From an uncultured Eubacteriales bacterium (GTDB lineage: Bacteria > Bacillota_A > Clostridia > Oscillospirales > CAG-272): 8,793 nucleotides of DNA. The number at the start of each line of letters is the position of its first letter. Position 1 is the stretch's first letter. The DNA lies in contig USTB01000026.1 in NCBI GenBank assembly GCA_900557635.1, positions 1-8,793 of the forward strand, in the 5' to 3' direction. The notes under the pieces are model-generated. The model was not told where the DNA came from. It was given only the letters and a program-made list of their open reading frames with translations, and ran no database searches. Made by a program: the position numbers and the translations under genes. Of this stretch, positions 1 to 8,788 are shown in pieces.

Positions 1-2561
1 TCGGCTTCGTCGGAGATATCGGTCACGTCCGCATCGGAAACGTCGCCGACCTCAACCGGAATCGCGCCCTCCTCGGGTGCGGGAAGGGTCACAGGCTCCG
101 CGCCGTCGCCGCTTTTCCCCTGCTCTTCTTCCTCTGCCTCGGTCGCCACATGGGCAAACTGTACGATGACCGAGCCTTCGGTGGGACGCATCACAATGAC
201 GCCGCCTGTGGCACGTCCGTACACGGGAATATCCGAAACGGGCGTGCGGATGATGATGCCGCCCGAGGTTATGAGCAGAAGATCCTCGGTCTCCGCCACT
301 GCCGCGATGCCCGCGACCCGTCCGGTGCGATCCACGTTGTGGCAACGCACGCCCTTACCGGCGCGGTGCTGGACGGGATAGTCGGACATGCGGGAGCGCT
401 TGCCGTAACCGTTTTCCGAAACCGTGACAAGTAATTTATCCTCGTCCACAACGGCGGCGCCCACCACGCGGTCGCCCTCGTCCATGCGAATGCCGTACAC
501 GCCCTGCGTGTTGCGTCCGGTGGGAGTGATGTCGGTCTCGGGGAAGCGGATGGACATGCCCTGTGCGGTCGCCAGGAGCACCTGATCCTCGCCCGTGGTA
601 TGTGCCGCAAAGAGCAGTTCGTCTCCCTCACGCAGGAGGATCGCGATCTTGCCCGAGCGGCGGATGTTCTCATATTCGCTCAGAGGCGTACGCTTGACAA
701 AGCCCTGACGCGTGACCATGGTCAGATATCCGCCGTCCTCAAAGCCGGGCAGGGAGAGCATGGAGGTGATCTGTTCGCCTTCCTCCAGACCCAAGATATT
801 CACGATATTCGTGCCCTTGGCAATGCGGGAGGATTCGGGAATCTGATATGCTTTCCGCAGATAGACCTTGCCGAAATTCGAGAAGAGCAAGAGCAGATCG
901 TGGCTGTGCATGGAGATGACCTGCTCGGCAAAATCCTCTTCCTTTGTGGTCATTGCCTTGGTGCCTCTGCCGCCGCGGTGCTGTGCGGTATATTCCGAAA
1001 CTGCCTGACGCTTCATGTAGCCCGCGTTGGTCAGGGTGATCATGCAGGTGTGACGCTCGATCAGATCCTCGGGAACGATCTCGTTCTCCATGGGGACGAT
1101 CTCGGTGCGGCGCGCATCGCCGAAGCGGCGCTTGATCTCCAGCATTTCGTCGCGGATGATCTCCTTGACCTTGACCTCGGAGCGCAGAATTTCTTCAAAT
1201 TCGGTGATCATTTCATACAGTCTTGCCAGACGGTCCTCCACCTTCTGCCGTTCCAGACCGGACAGACGTCCCAGCGTCATATCCACGATCGCCTGTGCCT
1301 GAATGTCGGACAGGGCGAACGCCGCAATGAGCTGTGCCTTGGCATCGGGAATGGACGCGCTGGCGCGGATGATGCGGATGACCTCGTCGATATTGTCGAT
1401 GGCGATTTTGTAGCCCTCGCAGATGTGAGCGTCGCGCTTTGCCTTTTCCAGATCGAAGCGGACGCGGCGCACGATGACCTCCTCCTGATGCCTGACATAC
1501 AGCTCAAGGATCTGCTTGAGGTTCAGAATGCGCGGAATATTGTCAACCAGCGCCAGCATGTTCACGGCGCAGGTATCCTGCAACTGGGTGTAGGCATAGA
1601 GCTGATTGAGGATGAGCGGACCGTTTGCGTCGCGGCGGTATTCCACCACGATGCGCATGCCGGCGCGTCCGCTTTCGTCGCGGATGTCGGTCAGACCGTC
1701 GATGCGCTTGTCCTTGTGGCAGTCCGCCATCGCCTTGACCAGATTTGCCTTATTGACCATGTACGGAATTTCCGTAATGATGATGCGGTGCTTTGCTTCC
1801 TCCACCTCTGCCTTGGCGCGCACCACGATGCGGCCGCGTCCGGTGGTATAAGCCTCCAAGATGCCGTTGGTGCCGCAGATCTGGGCGTTTGTGGGGAAGT
1901 CCGGTCCCTTGATATACTGCATCAGCTCGGGAATGGTGATATCGGGATTCTCCATCAGGGCGATACAGCCGTCGATGACCTCGCCTAAGTTATGAGGCGG
2001 GATGTTGGTCGCCATACCCACGGCGATACCCACGGAGCCGTTGACCAGCAGGTTGGGGAAGCGGGAGGGAAGCACGCGCGGCTCGGTCTTGGAGTTATCG
2101 AAGTTGGGGTCGAAATCCACCACGTTTTTCTCGATATCCCGCATCATCTCGTCCGCCAGACGGGACATGCGCGCCTCGGTATAACGGTATGCGGCGGCGC
2201 CGTCGCCGTCCACGTTACCGAAGTTACCGTGACCGTCGATGAGCGGATACCGCAGAGAGAAGGGCTGTGCCAGACGCACCATGGCGTCGTATACGGCGGA
2301 GTCGCCGTGCGGATGATAACGTCCCAGCACATTACCGACGGTCGCCGCCGATTTGTGGAAGGGCTTATCGTGGGTCAGTCCGTCCTCGTACATAGCGTAC
2401 AGAATACGCCGATGCACGGGCTTGAGACCGTCCCGCACATCGGGAAGCGCACGGGACATGATGACGCTCATCGCATAGGAAATGAAGGCGCTTTTGACCT
2501 CCTTCTCCATCTGCACGTCAATAATTTTCTGGTCTGCAAAGGATAAATCCTGATTTTCCAT
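1..2561 (-). CDS. gyrA: DNA gyrase subunit A, 3' end cut by window edge
   Basis: GyrA is the DNA breakage-reunion subunit of gyrase, which with GyrB introduces negative supercoils using ATP. About 853 residues are present. The N-terminal winged-helix region carries the catalytic tyrosine in [11 protein letters not shown] (Tyr127, equivalent to E. coli Tyr122). The quinolone-determining stretch [10 protein letters not shown] keeps Ser88 and Asp92, equivalent to E. coli Ser83/Asp87, so it looks wild type. The GyrA box QHRGGRG is at residues 527-533, which separates GyrA from ParC. Six pinwheel-blade motifs follow (for example [44 protein letters not shown]). After the last blade, from about residue 800, comes an acidic tail that runs off the window. 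The start ATG at 2561 is chosen because an in-frame TGA lies just upstream; the ribosome-binding site there is weak (AAAGG 14 nt away, GGAA nearer). It lies 45 nt downstream of the kinase gene, probably in the same transcript. Confidence 0.98.
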   Translation of the reverse strand, partial: MENQDLSFADQKIIDVQMEKEVKSAFISYAMSVIMSRALPDVRDGLKPVHRRILYAMYEDGLTHDKPFHKSAATVGNVLGRYHPHGDSAVYDAMVRLAQPFSLRYPLIDGHGNFGNVDGDGAAAYRYTEARMSRLADEMMRDIEKNVVDFDPNFDNSKTEPRVLPSRFPNLLVNGSVGIAVGMATNIPPHNLGEVIDGCIALMENPDITIPELMQYIKGPDFPTNAQICGTNGILEAYTTGRGRIVVRAKAEVEEAKHRIIITEIPYMVNKANLVKAMADCHKDKRIDGLTDIRDESGRAGMRIVVEYRRDANGPLILNQLYAYTQLQDTCAVNMLALVDNIPRILNLKQILELYVRHQEEVIVRRVRFDLEKAKRDAHICEGYKIAIDNIDEVIRIIRASASIPDAKAQLIAAFALSDIQAQAIVDMTLGRLSGLERQKVEDRLARLYEMITEFEEILRSEVKVKEIIRDEMLEIKRRFGDARRTEIVPMENEIVPEDLIERHTCMITLTNAGYMKRQAVSEYTAQHRGGRGTKAMTTKEEDFAEQVISMHSHDLLLLFSNFGKVYLRKAYQIPESSRIAKGTNIVNILGLEEGEQITSMLSLPGFEDGGYLTMVTRQGFVKRTPLSEYENIRRSGKIAILLREGDELLFAAHTTGEDQVLLATAQGMSIRFPETDITPTGRNTQGVYGIRMDEGDRVVGAAVVDEDKLLVTVSENGYGKRSRMSDYPVQHRAGKGVRCHNVDRTGRVAGIAAVAETEDLLLITSGGIIIRTPVSDIPVYGRATGGVIVMRPTEGSVIVQFAHVATEAEEEEQGKSGDGAEPVTLPAPEEGAIPVEVGDVSDADVTDISDEA

Positions 2562-2578
2562 GTATAATTTCCGTACCT

Positions 2579-2610
2579 TTCATCGATTCATCGGTTTATC
2601 GTTTCATCAT
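2579..2610. repeat. Four 8-bp tandem units at the kinase stop / gyrA leader
   Basis: Four consecutive 8-bp units start at 2579, 2587, 2595 and 2603. On the plus strand units 1 and 2 are TTCATCGA and TTCATCGG; unit 3 has T instead of C at position 3, and unit 4 has A instead of G at position 7. On the coding strand the consensus is NCGATGAA. The kinase TGA stop (2607-2609) lies inside the last unit, and the array ends 17 nt before the gyrA ATG. Its function is unknown; copy-number change would alter the spacing between the two genes. Confidence 0.7.
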
Positions 2611-3614
2611 TTGCCCGTCGTTTGGGGCGCGCCGTCCGAAAACGCGGCAAGACAGGTCACTTTCCTGTCCGCGGCATATTGCCGTACCTGCTCGGGGGAT
2701 GGCATGGTGCTCCCGGGCAACGTAACCTTTGCGCCCGCCGCGCCTGCCGCATAGGCAAGTGCCGCCGCAATGTCGTCCCCTGCCGAGCGGCGCCAGACAA
2801 ATGCCGCAAGGAAGGTGTCGCCCGCACCCGTAAAGCCGCGCACGGTCACATGTGGTGTGTCCACGGTATACACACCCTCTTCGCCGACGTAGAATGCGCC
2901 GTTTCCACCCATTGTACACAGGACGCGCACACCGGTTTTCCGATAGATCTCCACCGACTTTTCCACAGCCTTTTCCACTGTCAGCTCGGGTTCTTCCACC
3001 AGTCCGCACAGCTCCGCCAAATTGGGCTTGATCAAGTAAGGACGGGCACAAATCCCCGCTTTCAGCGCGTCGCCGTCGCAATCGAGCACCGTGCATACGC
3101 CTAATTTTTCCTGTTTTTCCACAATGGACTTATACACATCCTTTTCCACACCCTGTGGAATACTTCCGCCTAAGAAAAGGAAGGTTTTTTCGCCCGCATC
3201 GCGGTTGCGCTTTGCCTGATCGGTCATGGCGCCCAGCAGTACGCGGCATTCACTGCCCGATATGGGACCGCCGCTCTCGTTTGCCTCGGTCCCCGTGCCG
3301 TCCCGCGCGATCATTTTCACGTTCAGACGGGTCTCGGCATGGGTCTGCACAAAGCGCGTCTCAATGTCCTCCGCGCGGAGCATCCGGAGCATCTGTTCTC
3401 CGACCTCGCCGCCCCAAAAGCCGTATGCCGGCGCGTTCACGCCCATCTGCCGCAGAAAGCGGGACACATTGATGCCCTTCGAGCCCGGTGTGAGCCGGGA
3501 AGGCTCCATGGCGCGGTTCAGCTCTCCCGCCTTAAAGGTGTCAAAATACATGGTGCGATCCATGGCGGGGTTCAGGGTCAGCGTATAAAAATGAACGGTT
3601 TCCTTTTTCTCCAT
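2607..3614 (-). CDS. PfkB-family sugar-phosphate kinase (1-phosphofructokinase / tagatose-6-phosphate kinase-like)
   Basis: This 335-residue cytoplasmic kinase belongs to the ribokinase/PfkB fold and most resembles the FruK/LacC branch, which phosphorylates a sugar phosphate with ATP. Visible motifs are TLTLNPAMDRT near the N terminus (11-21), PGSKGINVSRFL (43-54), LGGSIPQGV (148-156), IKPNLAELCGL (195-205), MGGNGAFYVG (235-244) and GFTGAGDTF (260-268), where Asp266 is the predicted catalytic base and GAG the anion hole. Both family signatures deviate: the usual GGKGIN is GSKGIN (Ser45, TCG codon), and the residues before GAGD are G-F-T rather than the common D-T-x or S-T-V. It is slightly longer than the usual 300-315 residues. 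The start at 3614 has GAAGGG 7 nt upstream. It sits between gyrB (67 nt gap) and gyrA (45 nt gap), an unusual place for a sugar kinase. The substrate cannot be settled from sequence alone, so no gene symbol is given. Confidence 0.9.
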   Translation of the reverse strand: MEKKETVHFYTLTLNPAMDRTMYFDTFKAGELNRAMEPSRLTPGSKGINVSRFLRQMGVNAPAYGFWGGEVGEQMLRMLRAEDIETRFVQTHAETRLNVKMIARDGTGTEANESGGPISGSECRVLLGAMTDQAKRNRDAGEKTFLFLGGSIPQGVEKDVYKSIVEKQEKLGVCTVLDCDGDALKAGICARPYLIKPNLAELCGLVEEPELTVEKAVEKSVEIYRKTGVRVLCTMGGNGAFYVGEEGVYTVDTPHVTVRGFTGAGDTFLAAFVWRRSAGDDIAAALAYAAGAAGAKVTLPGSTMPSPEQVRQYAADRKVTCLAAFSDGAPQTTGK

Positions 3615-3637
3615 TGTTTTACCCTTCTGTTTTACCC
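3615..3637. repeat. 10-bp direct repeat covering the kinase ribosome-binding site
   Basis: Two perfect copies of TGTTTTACCC (GGGTAAAACA on the coding strand) lie at 3615-3624 and 3628-3637, separated by 3 nt. The copy nearest the gene abuts the ATG, and the GAAGGG ribosome-binding site straddles the spacer and that copy. A binding site for a regulator or an RNA-level element is possible but not shown; chance duplication is the alternative. Confidence 0.65.
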
Positions 3638-3681
3638 ATTTTTCAACAGTCTGTCGATTACACAGTCACGCGGTCATGCAA

Positions 3682-6054
<2,373 letters not shown>

Positions 6055-6058
<4 letters not shown>

Positions 6059-7146
6059 GCCGACGGCACCTCTCCTTCTCCGTTCACCTTGGTAAAATGC
6101 CCGTCCTCCACGTGATAATAGGAGGACGCGGGATGCCGCTCGCAGGAGGTGATCACCACCTGCCTGTCGTGCAGTCCCTCCATGATATAGGCTCTTCGCT
6201 GTGCGTCCAGCTCCGAAAAGATGTCGTCCAGCAAAAAGACCGGATACTCTCCCGTGCTGTCCCGCGAGATCTCGCCCTCCGCCAGCTTCATGGCAAGGGC
6301 AAGGCTTCTCTGTTGTCCCTGAGAGGAAAACTGCCGTGCGGACAGCCCGTTGAGCCGTATTTCGTAATCGTCACGGTGCGTGCCGTACAGCGTGGTCTGC
6401 TGACGCACCTCCCGTTCGAGGTTGGAGCACAGGAGCTTTTCATATTCCTGCGCCGTTTTCCGCTCGGTGTAGCGGATGTCGGGCACCTCGCGCCCGTCGG
6501 TCATGTCGGAAAAGATCTGCCGCACATATTCGCCGAGCCGCACGAGGTATTCCTCCCGCTTTGCGGAAATGCTCTCGGCGCGCTGTGCCAGCTGTACCGA
6601 CCACGGCTCCATACTCTGCGCAAACGCGGCGTTCACCTCGCGGCAGTTCTTAATGAGAGCATTGCGCTGTTGCAATATCCTTGCATATTCCTGTAAATCG
6701 CGGAGATATGCCGTGCTGAGCTGGGACAGCGCCATATCCGCAAATGCCCGCCGCACCGAGGGTCCCTCGCGCACCAAGGACAAATGCTGTGGGCAGAAGA
6801 TCACCGCGCGGAAATGCCCAATGAATTCGCTCAGCCGCTTCTGCGGCACGTCGTTGACGGTGCACTGCCGCCGTCCGCCCTGCAAATAACGCATTTCCAG
6901 CGACATCTCGCCGCCGTCTGTCTCAAACCATATCCGCACCGCGCTCTGCCGCTGTCCGAACCGAATGAGATCGCTCTCCCCTCCCATGCGGAACGATCGT
7001 CCCTGCGCCATCAGGTATATGCCCTCCAGGGCGTTGGTCTTGCCCTGCGCGTTTTTTCCGTACAGGACGTTTACGCCGCGATCCAGCTCCAGCGCCGCCT
7101 GCTCGATGTTGCGGAACTGATAGTACGCCACTCTTTTACAAACCAT
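6055..7146 (-). CDS. recF: DNA replication and repair protein RecF
   Basis: RecF is an SMC-like ABC ATPase that recognises gapped DNA and helps RecO and RecR load RecA at stalled or gapped replication forks. The 363-residue protein has the usual family length. It shows the typical N terminus with YYQFRNIEQAALEL and GVNVLYGKNAQGKTNALEGIYL, giving a Walker A motif GKNAQGKT at 30-37. LRDLQEYARILQQRNALI (148-165) begins the family's helical arm. GTHRDDYEIRLNG (255-267) is a family-typical block. The ABC signature region is FSSQGQQRSLALAMKLAE (273-290), and Walker B is VFLLDDIFSELD (303-314) with Asp307/Asp308. The ATG at 7146 is the only good start because an in-frame TGA lies 8 codons upstream; the ribosome-binding site is poor (AGGA only 3 nt away). 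It lies 68 nt downstream of dnaN and overlaps the remB-like gene by the 4-bp ATGA. Confidence 0.97.
6069..6081 (-). promoter_or_regulatory. Strong ribosome-binding site for the remB-like gene, inside the recF 3' end
   Basis: The coding strand reads GGAGAAGGAGAGG, ending 10 nt before the first ATG (6058) and 13 nt before the second (6055). The spacing favours the first ATG. It lies within the last codons of recF (NGEGEVPSA), so translation of the two genes is probably coupled. Confidence 0.65.
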
Positions 7147-7214
7147 GAATCCTACGCGGTTTTCTCACTGACCGTCTTTCCTGCTTTTCTTTTTATTATT
7201 TTTCCGTCCTGCCG

Positions 7215-8360
7215 TTACTCCTGCATCCGCACGGGCAGTACCAGAAACAGGAAGGTGTTTTCCGTATCGTCGTTGTCAGGCTCAATGACCATGCCCATGA
7301 GCGCCGTGGTCAGCGCCAGCTTGATCTCGGTGCAGTCGCACGCGCGGAGCGCATCCAGGAGATTGCGGCACTCAAAGCCGATCTTCAGGTCGTCGCCCTC
7401 TTTTTCGATCGGGATCTCGTCGTAGAACGACCCTGTGACCGAATTGGAGCTGACCTCGAGGCAGTTTTCCTTAAAACAGCATACGAGAGGACTTTTGGTC
7501 TGTCCCATGGTGCGGTCCTCGGTCACGAGCACGGCACGCTCCAGCGAAGAAATAAAATCGTCGCAGTTGATCTTGACATATATTTTACTGCTCTTCGGAA
7601 TGAAGCGGTCATAATCGAAATATTCTTCCTCAATCAGCCGCGTGAACAGCAGATAATTCTTGGTGGAAAGGATCATGTGCTTGCGCGTGACCTTCATCAT
7701 GACCTCGGCATCCGGATCCCTTAGGAGCTTCTGCAACTCCGCCAGCGATTTTCCGGGCACCACAAAACGCATCGTCTCTGTCAGACCGTCTCCGATGGTG
7801 CCGATCTCGCACGTCTTTTTCTTGAGCGCCAGCCGCTCGCCGTCGCACGCCACAATGGACAGAACCGAGCCGTTGACCTCAAACAGCGAGCCGTTCATCA
7901 CGGGACGCGGATCGTCCTGCGCCATGGCAAAAAATGTGGATGCAATCATGTCTTTTAAGTCGCCCTGACGCAGACGGATACCCGTGTCAATGTTCAGATC
8001 GGGCAAATTCGGAAATTCCGACCCGCGGATGGCATGTAACTCGAATACCGACCGTCCGCCCGTGATCTTGGTCACACAGCGGTCGTTGACCTCGATCTGC
8101 ACATCGCCGTCGGGCAGGGTGCGCACGATCTGGCTCAGCTTGTTCGCGTTTACAATGTAACTGCCTTCTTCCAGTACCTGCGCACTCAGGGTCGCACGCA
8201 TGCCGCGCTCCATGTTGTAGGCGGATAAAATGCATCCGTCACTGCCTGTTGCGGAGATCAGGACACCCTCAGTTGCAACATTCGTGTTTTTGTCGGATAC
8301 CGACCCCATCAGGGGTAACACCGCGGCAATCAAAGCGTTTCTCTCAAATATAACCTTCAT
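7215..8360 (-). CDS. dnaN: DNA polymerase III beta subunit (sliding clamp)
   Basis: DnaN forms the ring-shaped homodimeric clamp that tethers the replicative polymerase and other DNA-processing proteins to DNA. The chosen 381-residue product begins MKVIFERNALIAAV, typical of the family, and its length fits the usual 365-380. Family blocks in order are FELHAIRGSEFPNLP, FFAMAQDDPRPVMNGSLFE, VACDGERLAL, FVVPGKSLAELQKLL, TRLIEEEYFDYDRFIP, GFECRNLLDALRACD, and the C-terminal LVLPVRMQE, which matches the conserved end contributing to the partner-binding groove. An in-frame ATG 16 codons upstream (8408) would add a non-family leader with a weaker ribosome-binding site, so it was not used. Upstream of 8360 is AAAGGA at about 13 nt, a rather long spacing. 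The gene is the first after the origin. No convincing sigma-A type promoter was seen; it may be read from dnaA. Confidence 0.98.
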   Translation of the reverse strand: MKVIFERNALIAAVLPLMGSVSDKNTNVATEGVLISATGSDGCILSAYNMERGMRATLSAQVLEEGSYIVNANKLSQIVRTLPDGDVQIEVNDRCVTKITGGRSVFELHAIRGSEFPNLPDLNIDTGIRLRQGDLKDMIASTFFAMAQDDPRPVMNGSLFEVNGSVLSIVACDGERLALKKKTCEIGTIGDGLTETMRFVVPGKSLAELQKLLRDPDAEVMMKVTRKHMILSTKNYLLFTRLIEEEYFDYDRFIPKSSKIYVKINCDDFISSLERAVLVTEDRTMGQTKSPLVCCFKENCLEVSSNSVTGSFYDEIPIEKEGDDLKIGFECRNLLDALRACDCTEIKLALTTALMGMVIEPDNDDTENTFLFLVLPVRMQE

Positions 8361-8450
8361 GTTCTTTGTAATATCCTTTCGTATCTTTCTGACTTCTTCT
8401 GCCTGCATGTCAGCATTCCGCTGTCTCTCCGCTTTCCGTTTTCTGTCTGT

Positions 8451-8463
8451 TGCGCGAAGCGCA
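8451..8463. repeat. Small GC hairpin in the dnaN leader
   Basis: TGCGC and GCGCA form a perfect 5-bp inverted repeat around a 3-nt loop, about 90 nt upstream of the dnaN ATG. No T-run follows on the minus strand, so it is not a classical terminator; it could be a structured part of the dnaN leader or chance. Confidence 0.35.
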
Positions 8464-8480
8464 GGAACGAAAGGAAGAGA

Positions 8481-8537
8481 AGGAATAAAAGATTTAGCAG
8501 AAGTAGAGGAAATCTATAAAGAGTAGTACCAAAAGAG
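8481..8537. other. Candidate DNA unwinding element with DnaA-trio-like triplets
   Basis: This AT-rich stretch lies on the dnaN side of the DnaA boxes. Plus strand 8495-8509 reads TAG CAG AAG TAG AGG, and 8521-8529 reads GAG TAG TAC, resembling the repeated TAG-like DnaA-trio triplets known from the B. subtilis origin. A GC-containing tract (8536-8546) separates the second group from the nearest DnaA box (8549-8557), as in the box / GC tract / trio order. The assignment is inference from position and pattern. Confidence 0.5.
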
Positions 8538-8548
8538 CCTGGGTATAC

Positions 8549-8557
8549 TGTGGAAAA
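8549..8557 (-). promoter_or_regulatory. DnaA box (TTTTCCACA)
   Basis: The minus strand reads TTTTCCACA, one mismatch from TTATCCACA. It is the box nearest the AT-rich candidate unwinding element and points toward it. Confidence 0.75.
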
Positions 8558-8560
8558 GTC

Positions 8561-8627
8561 CCGAAAAGCCCGTCCAGCTCGTCCTTTTCCCATTCCTGCC
8601 GGTACAGGAAAACTATGCCGAAAAGCC
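8561..8627. repeat. 10-bp direct repeat CCGAAAAGCC within oriC
   Basis: Perfect copies of CCGAAAAGCC lie at 8561-8570 and 8618-8627, 57 bp start to start, in the gap between the isolated box at 8549 and the main box cluster. Between them, TTCCTG (8593-8598) and CAGGAA (8605-8610) form a 6-bp inverted repeat. No known protein site is recognised. Confidence 0.45.
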
Positions 8628-8638
8628 ACGTATCTTCC

Positions 8639-8647
8639 TGTGGAAAA
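8639..8647 (-). promoter_or_regulatory. DnaA box (TTTTCCACA), inverted partner of 8655
   Basis: The plus strand reads TGTGGAAAA, a one-mismatch DnaA box on the minus strand. With the plus-strand copy at 8655-8663 it forms a perfect 9-bp inverted repeat with a 7-nt spacer. Confidence 0.75.
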
Positions 8648-8654
8648 CCCAAAT

Positions 8655-8663
8655 TTTTCCACA
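8655..8663 (+). promoter_or_regulatory. DnaA box (TTTTCCACA)
   Basis: One mismatch from TTATCCACA. It is preceded by a further T and paired in inverted orientation with 8639-8647. Confidence 0.75.
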
Positions 8664-8694
8664 TCCCCCAATATTATGCGCGCTCCCCGCCGCT

Positions 8695-8703
8695 TTTTCC
8701 ACA
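8695..8703 (+). promoter_or_regulatory. DnaA box (TTTTCCACA)
   Basis: Identical 9-mer to the box at 8655, in the same orientation, 40 bp away start to start. Confidence 0.75.
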
Positions 8704-8715
8704 GCTTTTGTCAAC

Positions 8716-8724
8716 ATATCCACA
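8716..8724 (+). promoter_or_regulatory. DnaA box (ATATCCACA)
   Basis: Differs from TTATCCACA only at the first base. It lies 21 bp from the previous box in the same orientation and is inverted relative to the box at 8732 with a 7-nt spacer. Confidence 0.75.
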
Positions 8725-8731
8725 GGCAGAC

Positions 8732-8740
8732 TGTGGAGAA
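8732..8740 (-). promoter_or_regulatory. DnaA box (TTCTCCACA)
   Basis: The plus strand reads TGTGGAGAA; the minus strand 9-mer is one mismatch from TTATCCACA. Its TGTGGA core mirrors TCCACA of the box at 8716. Confidence 0.65.
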
Positions 8741-8773
8741 ACGAGGGGATGCGCGGGGAGTACGAGGAGGACG

Positions 8774-8788
8774 CGGGGCTCTGCCCCG
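8774..8788. repeat. GC-rich hairpin at the right edge
   Basis: CGGGGC and GCCCCG form a perfect 6-bp stem with loop TCT, followed by GAACCC. No T-run follows on either visible side, so it is not an obvious terminator. It resembles short palindromic repeats dispersed in some GC-rich genomes, which cannot be tested within this window. Confidence 0.5.

Larger units (their letters stand above)
8683..8760. repeat. 8-bp inverted arms flanking three DnaA boxes
   Basis: CTCCCCGC (8683-8690) and GCGGGGAG (8753-8760) are perfect inverted copies bracketing the boxes at 8695, 8716 and 8732. The enclosed 62 nt would form a loop if the arms paired. The pattern is clear in sequence; the function is unknown. 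Confidence 0.5.

Noticed and set aside
600..1988. A 462-codon open frame on the plus strand opposite gyrA
   Set aside because: It lies entirely antisense to strongly conserved gyrA sequence, shows no recognisable family motifs, and is explained by the GC-rich codon use of gyrA.
1992..2546. A 184-codon open frame on the plus strand opposite the gyrA 5' end
   Set aside because: Antisense shadow of the conserved GyrA N terminus, with no recognisable domain or ribosome-binding site.
2959..3162. Cluster of DnaA-box-like 9-mers (TTTTCCACA at 2959, 3115 and 3142; TGTGGAATA at 3154) inside the kinase gene
   Set aside because: The three TTTTCCACA copies are the codons for Val-Glu-Lys (GTG GAA AAR) and the fourth covers part of Ser-Ile-Pro-Gln, so coding explains them. 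A DnaA-titrating side role cannot be excluded but is not supported.
7165..7204. Pyrimidine/T-rich run between dnaN and recF as a terminator
   Set aside because: The T-rich strand is the plus strand, opposite to the direction of all genes, and no stem precedes it.
8361..8408. Upstream in-frame ATG giving DnaN a 16-residue N-terminal extension
   Set aside because: DnaN proteins begin at MKVIF-like sequence, the extension has no family counterpart, and the ribosome-binding site before 8408 is no better.
8357..8671. A 104-codon minus-strand open frame across oriC ending in the dnaN start
   Set aside because: It covers DnaA boxes and the candidate unwinding element, overlaps the dnaN start in another frame, and has no recognisable family; its Leu/Phe-rich run comes from the pyrimidine-rich strand.
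8664..8720. TTGACA and TAATAT-like sequences on the minus strand as a dnaN promoter
   Set aside because: The two elements are about 32 nt apart, far from the 16-18 nt needed for a sigma-A type promoter.
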